Under the pieces are notes generated by a model that saw only the letters and a list, made by a program, of their open reading frames with translations, was not told where the DNA came from and ran no database searches. The position numbers were made by a program, and so were the translations under genes. DNA of 64,000 bases, taken from NCBI RefSeq assembly GCF_963675985.1, contig NZ_OY780958.1, forward strand, positions 3,534,001 through 3,598,000, written 5' to 3'. Of this stretch, positions 25,463 through 35,200 are shown in pieces; within the stretch, counting starts at the first letter, position 1, and each line of letters opens with the position of its first letter. This stretch comes from an uncultured Roseibium sp. (GTDB lineage Bacteria > Pseudomonadota > Alphaproteobacteria > Rhizobiales > Stappiaceae).

Positions 25463-26104
25463 ATGCCCGGAAAAACACCGCTGCAGAACCGTGTCATGCC
25501 CACCGGGGACATCATCGCCAACCCGGCACGCGGCCTGTTCATGGGCAACCGGGGCGGCAGGATCCATGATCCGGAAACCAAGACCCTGACGAACCGACGC
25601 TGGGCATCGCGGCGCTGGATCTGTTGCGTGACCGAATTCAAGAACCGGAGCAGGGAGATCATGGGAGGCGGCTACACGGAACTGTTCTTCCTGGACGAGG
25701 TCACCGCGCTTGCCGCCGGCCACCGCCCCTGTTTCGAGTGCCGTAGAGAAGATGCGAAAGCCTTCGCTCGCACCTTTCCCCGAAACCGGCTGGCACACGA
25801 CTCATTTTCCACCGACCGTATGGACAAGTTGCTGCACGAAGACCGCCTCGACGGCCGGGCCCAGCGACACTTCCAGGCCCGCCTCGACGACCTGCCGGAC
25901 GGTGCCTTTGTCGCCATCGACGACGCACCTTATGCGCTCCTCAATCGAAGCCTGATCGCCTGGAGCATTGATGGATACAAGCCTTCGACCCTCCCTCCGC
26001 CGAAGGGAAACGTCACGGTCCTGACGCCGAAATGCATCTGCGAAACGCTCGCCAACGGCTACCGTCCACACTGGTATCCGAGCGCCGGAACAGCCCGGGG
26101 ATAA
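25463..26104 (+). CDS. Conserved uncharacterised protein with an Ada-like Cys pair
   Basis: The 213-residue protein has a good Shine-Dalgarno (GGAAGGA). It opens with LQNRVMPTGDIIANPARG and GNRGGRIHD and then has ELFFLDEVTALAAGHRPCFECRRED. The last part resembles the zinc-binding end of Ada proteins (A-A-G-x-RPC-x2-C-R). Only two of the four Ada cysteines are in that place; other Cys occur in RWICCVTEF and LTPKCICE. I know similar proteins only as hypothetical. A metal- or alkyl-binding role is speculation. Confidence 0.65.
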   Translation: MPGKTPLQNRVMPTGDIIANPARGLFMGNRGGRIHDPETKTLTNRRWASRRWICCVTEFKNRSREIMGGGYTELFFLDEVTALAAGHRPCFECRREDAKAFARTFPRNRLAHDSFSTDRMDKLLHEDRLDGRAQRHFQARLDDLPDGAFVAIDDAPYALLNRSLIAWSIDGYKPSTLPPPKGNVTVLTPKCICETLANGYRPHWYPSAGTARG

Positions 26105-26199
26105 TGTTCAATTCTCCTGATCAATCGATCACGAACAATCATTTGTGTTGAAACGATTTTGGGCGCAGATTGCGTCCTGCACATCTGACCGGGATCTCC

Positions 26200-27117
26200 A
26201 TGTCCGTTTCCACATCCATCGATTCCGGCCAGGAGCCGGCTTTGTCGGCCACCGACTATGGCCTTTATGGCGCCACTGTCTTTGCCTGGGGCTTCAGCTG
26301 GATTGCCATGAAAGGACAGGTGGGCATTGTCGCTCCCGAAGTCTCCGTCTTCTGGCGTTTCGTGCTGGCGGCGGCCGTCATGTTCGGCTGGAGCTTTTTC
26401 CGACGACATAACCTTCGGTTCGGCTGGCGGACGCATCTCCGCTTCGCGGGGCTCGGGGCACTGATCTTCTCGACGAACTTCACGTTCTTCTACTACGGCG
26501 CCCAACTGCTGCCGTCCGGCCTTTTGGCGGTGGTGTTTTCCCTGACCTCCGTCTTCAATCTGTTCCTGGCCTTCGCCCTCTTCCGCCAGAAGCCGAGCCT
26601 TGCCACGTTCGCAGCCGGCCTGATCGGCTTCGGCGGCGTTGCCCTGATGTTCGGACCTCAGATCATGGGCGCGGAGATCGATTATCAGGCCGCTCTCGGA
26701 CTTCTGTTGTGCACGCTTGGGACGATTTCCTTCTGCCTGGGCAACATGCTGTCGGCCTCGACCCAGAAAACCGGGATCACCGTCACGCCAGCCACGACCT
26801 GGGGCATGTTTTACGGTGCCGTCTTTCTCGGAATTTTCGCGACCGTCAGAGGCAACAACTTTGCCGTCGAGTGGACCTTTACCTATATCGGAAGCCTGGT
26901 CTATCTCGCTGTCGTTTCCTCGGTGATCGCTTTCGCCTCTTATCTGAGTCTGCTCGGGCGCATCGGATCGGCGCGCGCCGGCTATGCCACCGTGATCTTC
27001 CCGGTCATCGCCCTCGCGGTTTCAACCGTGTTCGAAGGCTACCACTGGACGGGGTTCGCCTTTGCCGGCCTGCTGCTGGTGCTGACCGGCAATGTCATGA
27101 TGCTGAAGAAACGCTGA
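26200..27117 (+). CDS. EamA/DMT family transporter
   Basis: The 305-residue protein has ten predicted membrane helices in two EamA repeats, with the family-typical FAWGFSWIAMKGQVG near the start and RIGSARAGYATVIFPVIALAVS in the second repeat. EamA proteins usually export or import amino acids or other small metabolites; the substrate cannot be read here. Start 26200 is chosen at the first ATG with a GGGATC upstream. It is convergent with the LysR gene 18 bases downstream. Confidence 0.88.
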   Translation: MSVSTSIDSGQEPALSATDYGLYGATVFAWGFSWIAMKGQVGIVAPEVSVFWRFVLAAAVMFGWSFFRRHNLRFGWRTHLRFAGLGALIFSTNFTFFYYGAQLLPSGLLAVVFSLTSVFNLFLAFALFRQKPSLATFAAGLIGFGGVALMFGPQIMGAEIDYQAALGLLLCTLGTISFCLGNMLSASTQKTGITVTPATTWGMFYGAVFLGIFATVRGNNFAVEWTFTYIGSLVYLAVVSSVIAFASYLSLLGRIGSARAGYATVIFPVIALAVSTVFEGYHWTGFAFAGLLLVLTGNVMMLKKR

Positions 27118-27135
27118 CAAGCGCTTTGCTGCGCC

Positions 27136-28017
27136 TTACTCCGCGGCGATCTGGTTCGCCACGTTGCCGATGGCCGCGACGATGTGATTGCACAAAGTGT
27201 CATGCATCGGCTGGCGCGCTGACACGGACCGCAGCAGGCTGATCTCGCACGGCGGAAGCGCGGGGAAGCCATCCTTTTCTTCCAGAATACGCATGCCGTC
27301 ACGGACAGCGCTTTCCGGGAACACCGTGACCGCCAGCCCCGCCTGTACGGCCCCAACCAGCGCCGACGCGCTGGAGCTGACATAGGCGACATTGTAGGAC
27401 CGGTCGACCCGGTCCAGGGCTTCCATGGACAGGCGCCGCCAGGAACAGGTCGACGGTCCCACAGCCAAACGGATCACGTCCATGGTATGCGCGCAATGCT
27501 GGCTGGACGACACCCAGTAGAGCGGCTCGCGGCGAATGACCTCGCCCCGCGCGTCCGACTGATCGTCGGAGGTGACGATGGCCACATCCAGCTTGCCTTC
27601 ATGAATGGCCGTACCCAGACGTGTGCTACCGGCGCACTCCACCTGTATCTCGATCGACGGATTGAGCCGGTTGAAAGCCGCCAGAACCTGGGGTAGCAGG
27701 CGGTCGGCATAGTCATCGGGCACGCCGAGCTTCACCTGGCCGACTTCCTTGCGGTTGCCGAATGCGGACAGGGTCTCGTCATTGAGACTTATCATGCGCC
27801 GGGCATACTCCAGAAGGCGCTGTCCATCTTCCGTCAGGCGCGACTGCCTGCCGTCCTTGGCGAAGATCGGAAGGCCAAGGCGTTCTTCCAGACGGCGCAT
27901 CTGCATGGACACGGCCGACTGGGTCTTGTGCACGGCCTCCCCGGCTTTGGTGAAGCTTCCGAGTTCCGCGATGGCAAGGAACGTTCGCAGCTGATCGATG
28001 TCCAGCACATGATTCAT
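27136..28017 (-). CDS. LysR family transcriptional regulator
   Basis: The 293-residue protein starts with the classical LDIDQLRTFLAIAELGSFTKAGEAV helix-turn-helix region, followed by QSAVSMQMRRLEERLG, and ends in a substrate-binding domain that keeps the VPDDYADRLLP and AGLAVTVFP segments. There is no divergent partner. The 359 bases upstream contain the small dyad TGTTTGAACA near 28057 and an otherwise AT-rich run, so autoregulation is possible. The target is unknown; the convergent EamA transporter is the nearest candidate. Confidence 0.88.
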   Translation of the reverse strand: MNHVLDIDQLRTFLAIAELGSFTKAGEAVHKTQSAVSMQMRRLEERLGLPIFAKDGRQSRLTEDGQRLLEYARRMISLNDETLSAFGNRKEVGQVKLGVPDDYADRLLPQVLAAFNRLNPSIEIQVECAGSTRLGTAIHEGKLDVAIVTSDDQSDARGEVIRREPLYWVSSSQHCAHTMDVIRLAVGPSTCSWRRLSMEALDRVDRSYNVAYVSSSASALVGAVQAGLAVTVFPESAVRDGMRILEEKDGFPALPPCEISLLRSVSARQPMHDTLCNHIVAAIGNVANQIAAE

Positions 28018-28376
28018 GAGAGACCTGCCGACAGATTTTCTTATAAGAAATTTTGATTGTTTGAACAGTATACATCAATAGCGTTTGCACACCAAGAGGG
28101 GGGGTGCAGTCACCCGCCGGAACGCTTCAGAGTCGAGATGGATTTGACGAAATTGTATGGATCTCGCTCCGCAAAATCCAAAGATAAAGAAAATAGTATA
28201 TATATTTCAATATCTTAAAAATCCATAACGATATGTGATTGTTCCGATAAAAAACATTCGTTGGATATATTAAAGCGAACACGTCATCTTCCGATTGTCC
28301 CAAGAAGACGAACCGCCGGACCGGCGGTGCCGAATGACCTGCAAACACCATTTGCCGGTAACAGGAGAATTTTGCC
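28018..28376. other. Intergenic region between LysR and DUF1127 genes
   Basis: An AT-rich 359-base gap. It holds the upstream region of lysR, with a TGTT-TG-AACA dyad, and the promoter region of the DUF1127 gene with ACAGGAGA as its Shine-Dalgarno at 28361. No other feature is supported. Confidence 0.4.
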
Positions 28377-28718
28377 ATGACGCATTTTGCAAGACAGAGC
28401 CTGACTGCAACCATCGGCCATGCAATTGCCCGTGCATGGCGCGCTTACAAGAACCGGCGCGAAGTCGTGAAATTGTATGAGATGTCCGACAGTCAACTGG
28501 AGGACATCGGCCTGACCCGAGGCGACATTCGTCGAGCCTTACAGCTACCGCTGTTTATCGACCCGACTCCCGTTTTGAACGGCTGGGCGGACGAGAAGCG
28601 GGTGAGGTTCGCTCCGGTTACCCAAGACCGGCTGCCGCTCGAACGCGGCACCCAGTCCGAAGCCACGAAACCCACTGTCATCAAGTTTTCAGAGCGCAAC
28701 TCGAAAGTTGCTGCCTGA
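28377..28718 (+). CDS. DUF1127 family small protein with a C-terminal extension
   Basis: The 113-residue protein has the DUF1127 (YjiS-like) core at about residues 20-55, with WRAYKNRREVVKLYEMSDSQ and LEDIGLTRGDIRRAL. DUF1127 proteins are small, arginine-rich and often RNA-associated; some bind RNA and influence phosphate and carbon metabolism in alphaproteobacteria. Here about 58 further residues follow the core, with no known motif. That makes it about twice the size of a minimal member. A strong terminator follows. Confidence 0.85.
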   Translation: MTHFARQSLTATIGHAIARAWRAYKNRREVVKLYEMSDSQLEDIGLTRGDIRRALQLPLFIDPTPVLNGWADEKRVRFAPVTQDRLPLERGTQSEATKPTVIKFSERNSKVAA

Positions 28719-28765
28719 TCCGAACTGCTACTGCAGCCCCGTCGGCACCTGTGCTGACACTCACT

Positions 28766-28794
28766 GGCCCGCCACCCCCGGCGGGCCTTTTTTT
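28766..28794 (+). terminator. Rho-independent terminator of the DUF1127 gene
   Basis: Stem GGCCCGCC/GGCGGGCC (28766-28773 with 28780-28787), 6-base loop, then seven T. It is 48 bases past the DUF1127 stop. Confidence 0.9.
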
Positions 28795-28807
28795 ATAGGG
28801 CCAGACC

Positions 28808-29605
28808 CTACTCCGGTTTGCCGGATGTATTTCCCATATCCCGGGCAGCTCGATTGAAGAAACTGTCGAAAGCCTCGAACTGGCTTGATTGAAAGTCCCG
28901 GCCCGCGGCCATCCAGTTGGCCATCATGGCATCGAATTCGGACGCCTCTGCCTGGTCCCCTGCTTCGCCGTCATCGGCAATAGCGTCCTCCTCTTCCGTA
29001 TCCAGTTCGGCTTCGACCTCTTCTTCGTCTTCCGGATGAACCTCTTCCGTTTCCGTGCGGTCCAGAGGTTTGAGGAATTGGGACCAGAAAGCGTTTACCG
29101 CCTCGGCATAGCCCTGGACATAATCCATCGGTTTGGGAACCGGCTTCGGCCGGCCGCGGACGAAACCGCGCACGAAGGCGTCCAGAAGCTCTTGTGCCTC
29201 ACTGTGCAGATAGGGTCTGACAACCTGCGACATGGCCAGGGTTGCGGCGACAGGCATCATTTCCTGAACCGCCTTCTGCTGCAGGCCGGTTGCCTGGGCG
29301 ATCTGTTCGGCGACCGCCTTGCGCACGAATTCAGGGCCGAAGAACGGCGACAGCTGCTCGTTCGAGATGTCCTGCCCGGTCTTGCCGAACAGCTTCAGCG
29401 GATTGAAGACATTGACCGGCTCCGCCGGCGCCTGGAAGGGCGATAGCGACTGAGGCCCGAAATGCCGAAAGCCGGCCATCGCGGCCGGCATGAGGCGAGA
29501 CATGGCCTCGCTGAGGTCCTGGTTCGTCCAGCCGAAGCGCTGCCGCATATCCTCGGCGACGGCAGCCAGATCAAACGGATAAGAAAAGCCGGAATCATCT
29601 GCCAT
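28808..29605 (-). CDS. Uncharacterised helical protein with acidic segment (DUF937-like middle)
   Basis: The 265-residue soluble protein starts at ATG 29605. The middle, about residues 88-130, reads FFGPEFVRKAVAEQIAQATG then MMPVAATLAM, which recalls DUF937 proteins. It is followed by an FWSQFLKP block. Residues about 185-220 are strongly acidic (EDEEEVEAELDTEEED). The last 40 residues (DAMMANWMAAGRDFQSSQ) are helical and resemble granule-binding segments, though only loosely. No catalytic motif is visible. It lies between the DUF1127 gene and gshA. Confidence 0.6.
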   Translation of the reverse strand: MADDSGFSYPFDLAAVAEDMRQRFGWTNQDLSEAMSRLMPAAMAGFRHFGPQSLSPFQAPAEPVNVFNPLKLFGKTGQDISNEQLSPFFGPEFVRKAVAEQIAQATGLQQKAVQEMMPVAATLAMSQVVRPYLHSEAQELLDAFVRGFVRGRPKPVPKPMDYVQGYAEAVNAFWSQFLKPLDRTETEEVHPEDEEEVEAELDTEEEDAIADDGEAGDQAEASEFDAMMANWMAAGRDFQSSQFEAFDSFFNRAARDMGNTSGKPE

Positions 29606-29717
29606 TGCCAAAGCCCTGAAACGTTTCGCCAATCCGCATGATCGGCGTTCAGCCCGCTCAGGTCAATTCGCGGTTTTTCAATAGGTTCAATTTCTGCGAA
29701 TGTTTAGGGCCGGCCCT

Positions 29718-31091
29718 TTAATACGCATATTCCTTGAAGATATGTGTCAGGTCGCCATTCCAGCTGCCGTTGTAGCGTTGCAGCAGGACGTCGGCGGGGC
29801 ACATGCCGGCAGCCAGGCCCTCCTCGATCGGCGCCAGATGAACGCGCTCGTCCAGATCGCCGTCGCTTAAACGGGCGCGCCGCTTCAAACCCTCGCTGGA
29901 CAGAGCCAGAGCTTCCTTGGCGATATTCAGGACAGTGCCGGACCGAAAGGCGGTCTGCAGGGCGTCCCTGGGAACGCCTGCCCGCAATGCGGCGCGCTCT
30001 TCGCGGGTCCAGTCCTTCACAAGCTGCCAGGCCTGATCCAGAATGCCATCGTCATAGAGCAATCCGACCCAGAAGGCCGGCAGTGCACAGATCCGGCGCC
30101 AGGGACCACCGTCCGCGCCGCGCATTTCGATGTATTTTTTCAGGCGCACGTCCGGGAACAGGGTCGACAGATGGTTGTTCCAGTCTCCGAGATTCGGACG
30201 CGCGTCCGGAATGCGGCCTTCCAGCGCCCCGTTCATGAACTCGCGGAAGGTGGTGCCGGTGACATCGTGATAGGCGTCGCCGCGCTTGACGAAATACATC
30301 GGCACGTCGATGGCCCATTCCACATAATCCTCGAAGCCGAAACCGTCTTCGAAGGCAAAGGGAAGGTCACCCGTCCGGTCTGCATCCGTGTCGGTCCAGA
30401 TCTGCGCGCGGAACGACTTGAAACCATTGGGCTTGCCATCGGTGAACGGCGAATTGGCGAAGATCGCGGTTGCGATCGGCTGCAGGGCCAGACCGACACG
30501 CATCTTCAGCGCCATGTCGGCTTCGGAGGCAAAATCCAGATTCACCTGAATGGTCGAGGTCCGGTACATCATGTCCAGCCCGAGACTGCCGACCTTCGGC
30601 ATGTAGCGGGTCATGATCTCGTAACGCGACTTGGGCATGGCATGAACGTCTTCGCGGCGCCATGTGGGCGCCATGCCGGTTCCCAGGAAGCCAACGCCCA
30701 TCGGATCGGCAACCTGGCGAACCTGCGCAAGATGCGCGTTCGTTTCGCGGCAGGTTTCATGCAGATTGTCGAGAGGTGCCCCCGACAGCTCGAACTGGCC
30801 ACCGGGTTCGATGGAAATAGCACCGCCGCCGACCGGATCGGCCAGGCCGATGATCTTGCCCGCATCCTCGATTCGTTCCCAGCCGAGCAGCTTTTCCATG
30901 CCCGTGAGAACGGCCTCGACGCCCTGCGGTCCGTCATAGGGGATCGGGGACAGATCGGACTGGCGGAAACCGAATTTTTCGTGCTCGGTTCCGATCCGGA
31001 ACCGGTCGGCCGGCTTGCAGCCGTCCTCAAGCGTCGCGGCAAGCGCAGCAATGCCTTCAATCGGCGTCGAATCGACGGTGTCGCGAGCCAT
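29718..31091 (-). CDS. gshA: Glutamate-cysteine ligase (proteobacterial/plant type)
   Basis: GshA makes gamma-glutamylcysteine, the first step of glutathione synthesis. The 457-residue product matches the alphaproteobacterial/plant type: FRIGTEHEKFGF near residue 31, ISIEPGGQFELSGAP near 92, MMYRTSTIQVNLDF near 173 and FANSPFTDGKPNGFKSFRA near 212. Length is normal. It lies 282 bases downstream of rsmE on the same strand, a gene order kept in many alphaproteobacteria. Confidence 0.95.
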   Translation of the reverse strand: MARDTVDSTPIEGIAALAATLEDGCKPADRFRIGTEHEKFGFRQSDLSPIPYDGPQGVEAVLTGMEKLLGWERIEDAGKIIGLADPVGGGAISIEPGGQFELSGAPLDNLHETCRETNAHLAQVRQVADPMGVGFLGTGMAPTWRREDVHAMPKSRYEIMTRYMPKVGSLGLDMMYRTSTIQVNLDFASEADMALKMRVGLALQPIATAIFANSPFTDGKPNGFKSFRAQIWTDTDADRTGDLPFAFEDGFGFEDYVEWAIDVPMYFVKRGDAYHDVTGTTFREFMNGALEGRIPDARPNLGDWNNHLSTLFPDVRLKKYIEMRGADGGPWRRICALPAFWVGLLYDDGILDQAWQLVKDWTREERAALRAGVPRDALQTAFRSGTVLNIAKEALALSSEGLKRRARLSDGDLDERVHLAPIEEGLAAGMCPADVLLQRYNGSWNGDLTHIFKEYAY

Positions 31092-31373
31092 TCAGACTGT
31101 CCTCAATTTCAAGTCGATGCATGCAATAGCCAATCGACAGGCCATGCACATTCGCAGTGGGTCATTTCGTTCTCGTGAATACCGAACGACTGCTGGCATT
31201 TAGGACTGATTGGTCCGAAACGCAAGGCAGACAAATGGCGCGGAATTAAACTCACGCGTTTCTGAAGAGCGACCGGACCCGTCCGGGGCAGCGAGGACGG
31301 ATTGACGCAAGCCGGTTTGCGATCTTCAGGGACGATATGATTCCCTGATTATGGATACAGTTTCCGAAATGTG

Positions 31374-32132
31374 TCAGCTCCAGTCGCCCAAGGTCGCCTG
31401 AACGATCGCCAACGCGGCAACGGCGGCGGTATCCGCACGCAGGATCCGAGGTCCGAGCGGGATCGGCGTCACGAAGCTTTGGGCGCGCAGGACTTCTCTT
31501 TCCTCCGGCGAGAACCCGCCCTCGGGACCGATCAGGACGGCGAGCGGTGCCGGTCCCCGGTCCGCCAGATCGGCAAGCGCCCGGAGCGGGTTCTGGGTTT
31601 CCTCACCTTCATCGCAGAACAGCAGACGCCGGCCCGGTTGCGTCTGCTCCCATGCACCAACGAGATCCTTCAGCGTCATCGGCTCCAGAACCTGAGGGAC
31701 CGCGATGACACCGCATTGTTCGGCCGCCTCGATGATATTGGCTTCCATGCGTTCCAGATTGACCCGGCTCGCCTGGGTGTACTGGGTCATCACCGGCCTG
31801 AGGCTTCCGGCCCCCATTTCCACCGCCTTTTGCACCATATAATCAAGGCGCGCATGTTTCAGCGGGGCAAAGAGGTATTGCAGATCGATAGCGGACGTCT
31901 GCTCGCGCACCTGCTCCACCAGCTTCAGCAGGCAGGCCTTGCGCCCGGTCGCGACGATTTCCGCAAGCCACTCGCCGTCCTTGCCATTGAAGACAAGAAT
32001 CCGGTCTGTGTCCTTGAGGCGCAGGACATTGAGAAGATAGTTCGCCTGACTGCGGTCAGCTTCTATCGAAGCCCCCGGCGCCAGAAGCGGGCGAACGAAC
32101 AGACGCTGCATTTTGAAGTCGTATCTGGACAT
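31374..32132 (-). CDS. rsmE: 16S rRNA (uracil1498-N3)-methyltransferase RsmE
   Basis: RsmE methylates U1498 of 16S rRNA with S-adenosylmethionine. The 252-residue protein has an N-terminal PUA-like part (FVRPLLAPGA) and a SPOUT methyltransferase domain. The SAM-binding knot is visible: VLIGPEGGFSPEEREVL, then IPLGPRILRADTAAVAAL. The start is taken at 32132 (MSRYDFKMQRLF); the second Met at 32111 is an alternative. Confidence 0.93.
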   Translation of the reverse strand: MSRYDFKMQRLFVRPLLAPGASIEADRSQANYLLNVLRLKDTDRILVFNGKDGEWLAEIVATGRKACLLKLVEQVREQTSAIDLQYLFAPLKHARLDYMVQKAVEMGAGSLRPVMTQYTQASRVNLERMEANIIEAAEQCGVIAVPQVLEPMTLKDLVGAWEQTQPGRRLLFCDEGEETQNPLRALADLADRGPAPLAVLIGPEGGFSPEEREVLRAQSFVTPIPLGPRILRADTAAVAALAIVQATLGDWS

Positions 32133-32228
32133 GAGCCCAAAGTAAGGTGTGACCGGAACGGATTTCAATGGCTGTGCGGGACGCGTCCCCCGGGAAAGCG
32201 AAACGCCGACCTGAGAGGCCGGCATTCC

Positions 32229-32248
32229 AGAGCATCGCCCGATGCTCT
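32229..32248. repeat. Short perfect palindrome between the efflux gene and rsmE
   Basis: AGAGCATCG/CGATGCTCT arms with a 2-base centre. Such GAGCATCG palindromes followed by TAAATCTAAAT recur in rhizobial genomes. It has no T-run and may be a repeat rather than a terminator. A half copy (AGAGCATCGG) lies at about 22592. Confidence 0.45.
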
Positions 32249-32257
32249 AAATCTAAA

Positions 32258-35200
32258 TCATGCGTGCTGTCCGGTTGCAGGTGGCGCAGCCGGTTCGTCT
32301 TCGTCTTCTGCCGGGGCTTTATCCGCATGGCCGACATACATGTAGAACATCGGCACCACGAACAGGGTGAACAGCGTCCCGACGGACATGCCGGTGAAAA
32401 TCACCAGACCGATGGAATAGCGCGCGGCGGCTCCCGCCCCTTCGGCGATGACCAGCGGCAGGACGCCGAGCACCATGGCGCCCGTCGTCATCAGGATCGG
32501 CCGCAGCCGCTCCCGCGCAGCCTCGACGATCGCCTCGCGCTTCGTCATGCCGTGCTGATCGCGCTGCACATTGGCGAATTCCACCATCAGGATGCCGTGC
32601 TTGGTGATCAGACCCACGAGGGTGATCAGACCGACCTGGGTGTAGATGTTCAGCGTGCCCAGCCCGAGGTTCAACGGCACAAGGGCACCGAAGATCGACA
32701 ACGGCACCGTCATCATGATGATGAACGGATCGCGGAAGCTTTCGAACTGTGCCGCCAGGACCAGGTAGATCACGATCACGGCCAGCGCGAAAGCGATCAG
32801 GATCGTGTTGCCCTGCTGCACCTCAAGCCGCGACTGGCCGGCGTAGTCGAGGAAGAAGCCGGAGGGCATCGCCTCGTTCGCAATCTTCTGCAGCTCCGCA
32901 AGGCCGTCACCGGTCGTGACCGTCGGCAGTGGCAGCGCCGAAATCGTTGCCGAGTTCAGCTGGTTGAACTGCTCTATGGAAACGGACGTCGCTCCGACCG
33001 AGACCTTCACCACAGCCGACAGAGGCACCATGTCCCCGCTCGCGGAGCGGACATAGAAGTCCCCGAGGAGATCCGGGTTCATCCGGTACTTCTTGGACAC
33101 CTGCGGAATGACGTCATAGGAGCGGCCGTCCCGGTCGAACTTTGACACGCTTGCATTGCCCACCAGGATGTTCAGCGTTCCGCCGATGGTGGAAACAGGG
33201 ACGCCGAGGGCGGCCGCGCGCTCGCGATCGATCACGATCGTGGCCTGCGGTTTTTCAAAGGACATGGAGTCCTGAACGACAATGAACTTGCCCGACGCCA
33301 TCGCCTTGTTCTTGACCTCCTCGGCGACTTCGTAGACCTGCTCGGCCGAGCCGGTCGTTTGCAGCACAAGCTGGATCGGCAGGCCGCCACCGGATCCGGG
33401 AAGAGACGGCGGCGCGAAGACGAAGGCCTGTACGCCCGCGGATTTGGAGATCCGCCCCTGGATCATTCCCTTGATCTCTTCCTGGGACTGCGCCCGCTCT
33501 CCCCAGGGCTTCAGCGCCCAGATGGCAAAGGCGCTATTGGTCGCACCCGTTCCCACGATCTGGAACCGTGCCTCGACACCCGGAACATCGTCCGTCATGT
33601 CGTAAAACTGGTTGGTATAGAGCTGAGTGTAATCGGCGGTGGCGTATTGCGGTGCGGTCACCACGGCAAACAATGCGCCCTGGTCCTCGTCGGGCGCCAG
33701 TTCGCTCGACGTCTTCAGGAACAGGAACGCGGACGTCGCCAGCAGCGACACGACGATCAGAAGCGTCACCGGTTTGTAGTCGAGCGAGAAGTTCAGACGC
33801 CGGCCGTACCAGTTGGTGAGTTTCGTGAACACCTTGTCGATGAAGGTCTGGAACCGGCTGCCGTGGGCCGACAGGAGCCGGGCCGACATCATGGGCGACA
33901 GGGTGACGGCAACGAAACCGGAAATGAACACGGCCCCGGCCAGCGTAAAGGCGAATTCCCGGAACAACGCGCCGGTCAAACCTTGGGTAAAACCGATCGG
34001 CGCATAGACGGCGCCGAGGGTGATGGTCATGGCCACCACCGGCCCGAAGATCTCCCGCATGCCGACAATCGCCGCCTGAAGCGGCTTGAGCCCTTCCTCC
34101 AGATGCCGGTGAATATTTTCCACCACCACGATGGCGTCATCCACCACGAGACCGATCGCAAGCACCATGGCCAGGAGCGTCAGCGTGTTGAGGGAGTAGT
34201 CCAGCGCCCAGAGGAAAAAACAGACCCCGATCAGAGACAAGGGAATGGTCACGATCGGCACCAGCACGGCCCGGAAGGAGCCAAGGAACAGCAGGATCAC
34301 CAAAATGACGATCACGACGGCTTCGGCGATGGTCTTGAACACTTCCTCGATGGAGGCGGAGATGAACTTGGTGGAATCGTAGACCACCTGGATCGACGTG
34401 CCCTTGGGCATGTTCGCCTGGAGCCGCGGCAGTTCCGCCCGAACACCGGCGGCAGTGTCGAGCGGGTTGGCGGACGGCGTCGGCATGATGCCGAGGAACA
34501 CGCCCTGCCGGCCGTTGAAGGACACACGGACGTCCGTGCTTTCGCTGCCGAGCGTGACTTCTGCCACATCCCGCAAACGGACGACTTCCGTCCCCTTGCC
34601 GCTGACCGGCAACGCTCCGAAGGCCTCGGGCGTCTGCAGCGTCGTCTTCGCGGCAACCTGGTAGGCGACATATTCGCCTTCCGTCTTGCCCGGCGAGGAC
34701 AGGAAGTTCGCCCCCCGGATCGCGGTCAGGACTTCCGCGGCCGTGACGCCGCGCGAGGCCAGCTTGATCGGGTCGATCCAGATGCGCATGGCGAAGGTCT
34801 GCTCGCCCAGGATCTGGGCATCGGCCACGCCGTCAACGACCGAAAGCTGTGGCTGGATCACGCGAGAGACGAACTCCGTGATCTGCTGCGGCGACATGCC
34901 GTCGGAGAGTACCGACAGGTACATGATCGCGAAGGACCGCCCGGTGCCTTTCTTGATGACCGGATCCTTGGCCTCTTCCGGCAGGTCGCCCCTGACTTCC
35001 TGGACCTTGGAGATGACTTCGGTCAGGGCCTTGTCCGGATTGGTGTTCAGCCGCATGTGAACGGAAACCGTGGACAGGCCGAGCGCGCTGCTTGAGCTGA
35101 CATAGTCGACGCCTTCGGCCGACCCGACCGCCTTTGCAATGGGGGTCGTGATGAAGCCCTGGACGAGATCGGGACCGGCACCGACGAACACGGTGGTGAT

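Noticed and set aside
25379..25798. N-terminal extension of the GATase gene by 140 codons
   Set aside because: It runs antisense through the start of the gene at 25463 and is unlike any GATase; the domain begins exactly at the ATG at 25378.
33359..35095. A 578-codon + strand frame opposite the RND pump gene
   Set aside because: Shadow of a certain gene; its Arg/His/Gly-rich translation shows no domain.
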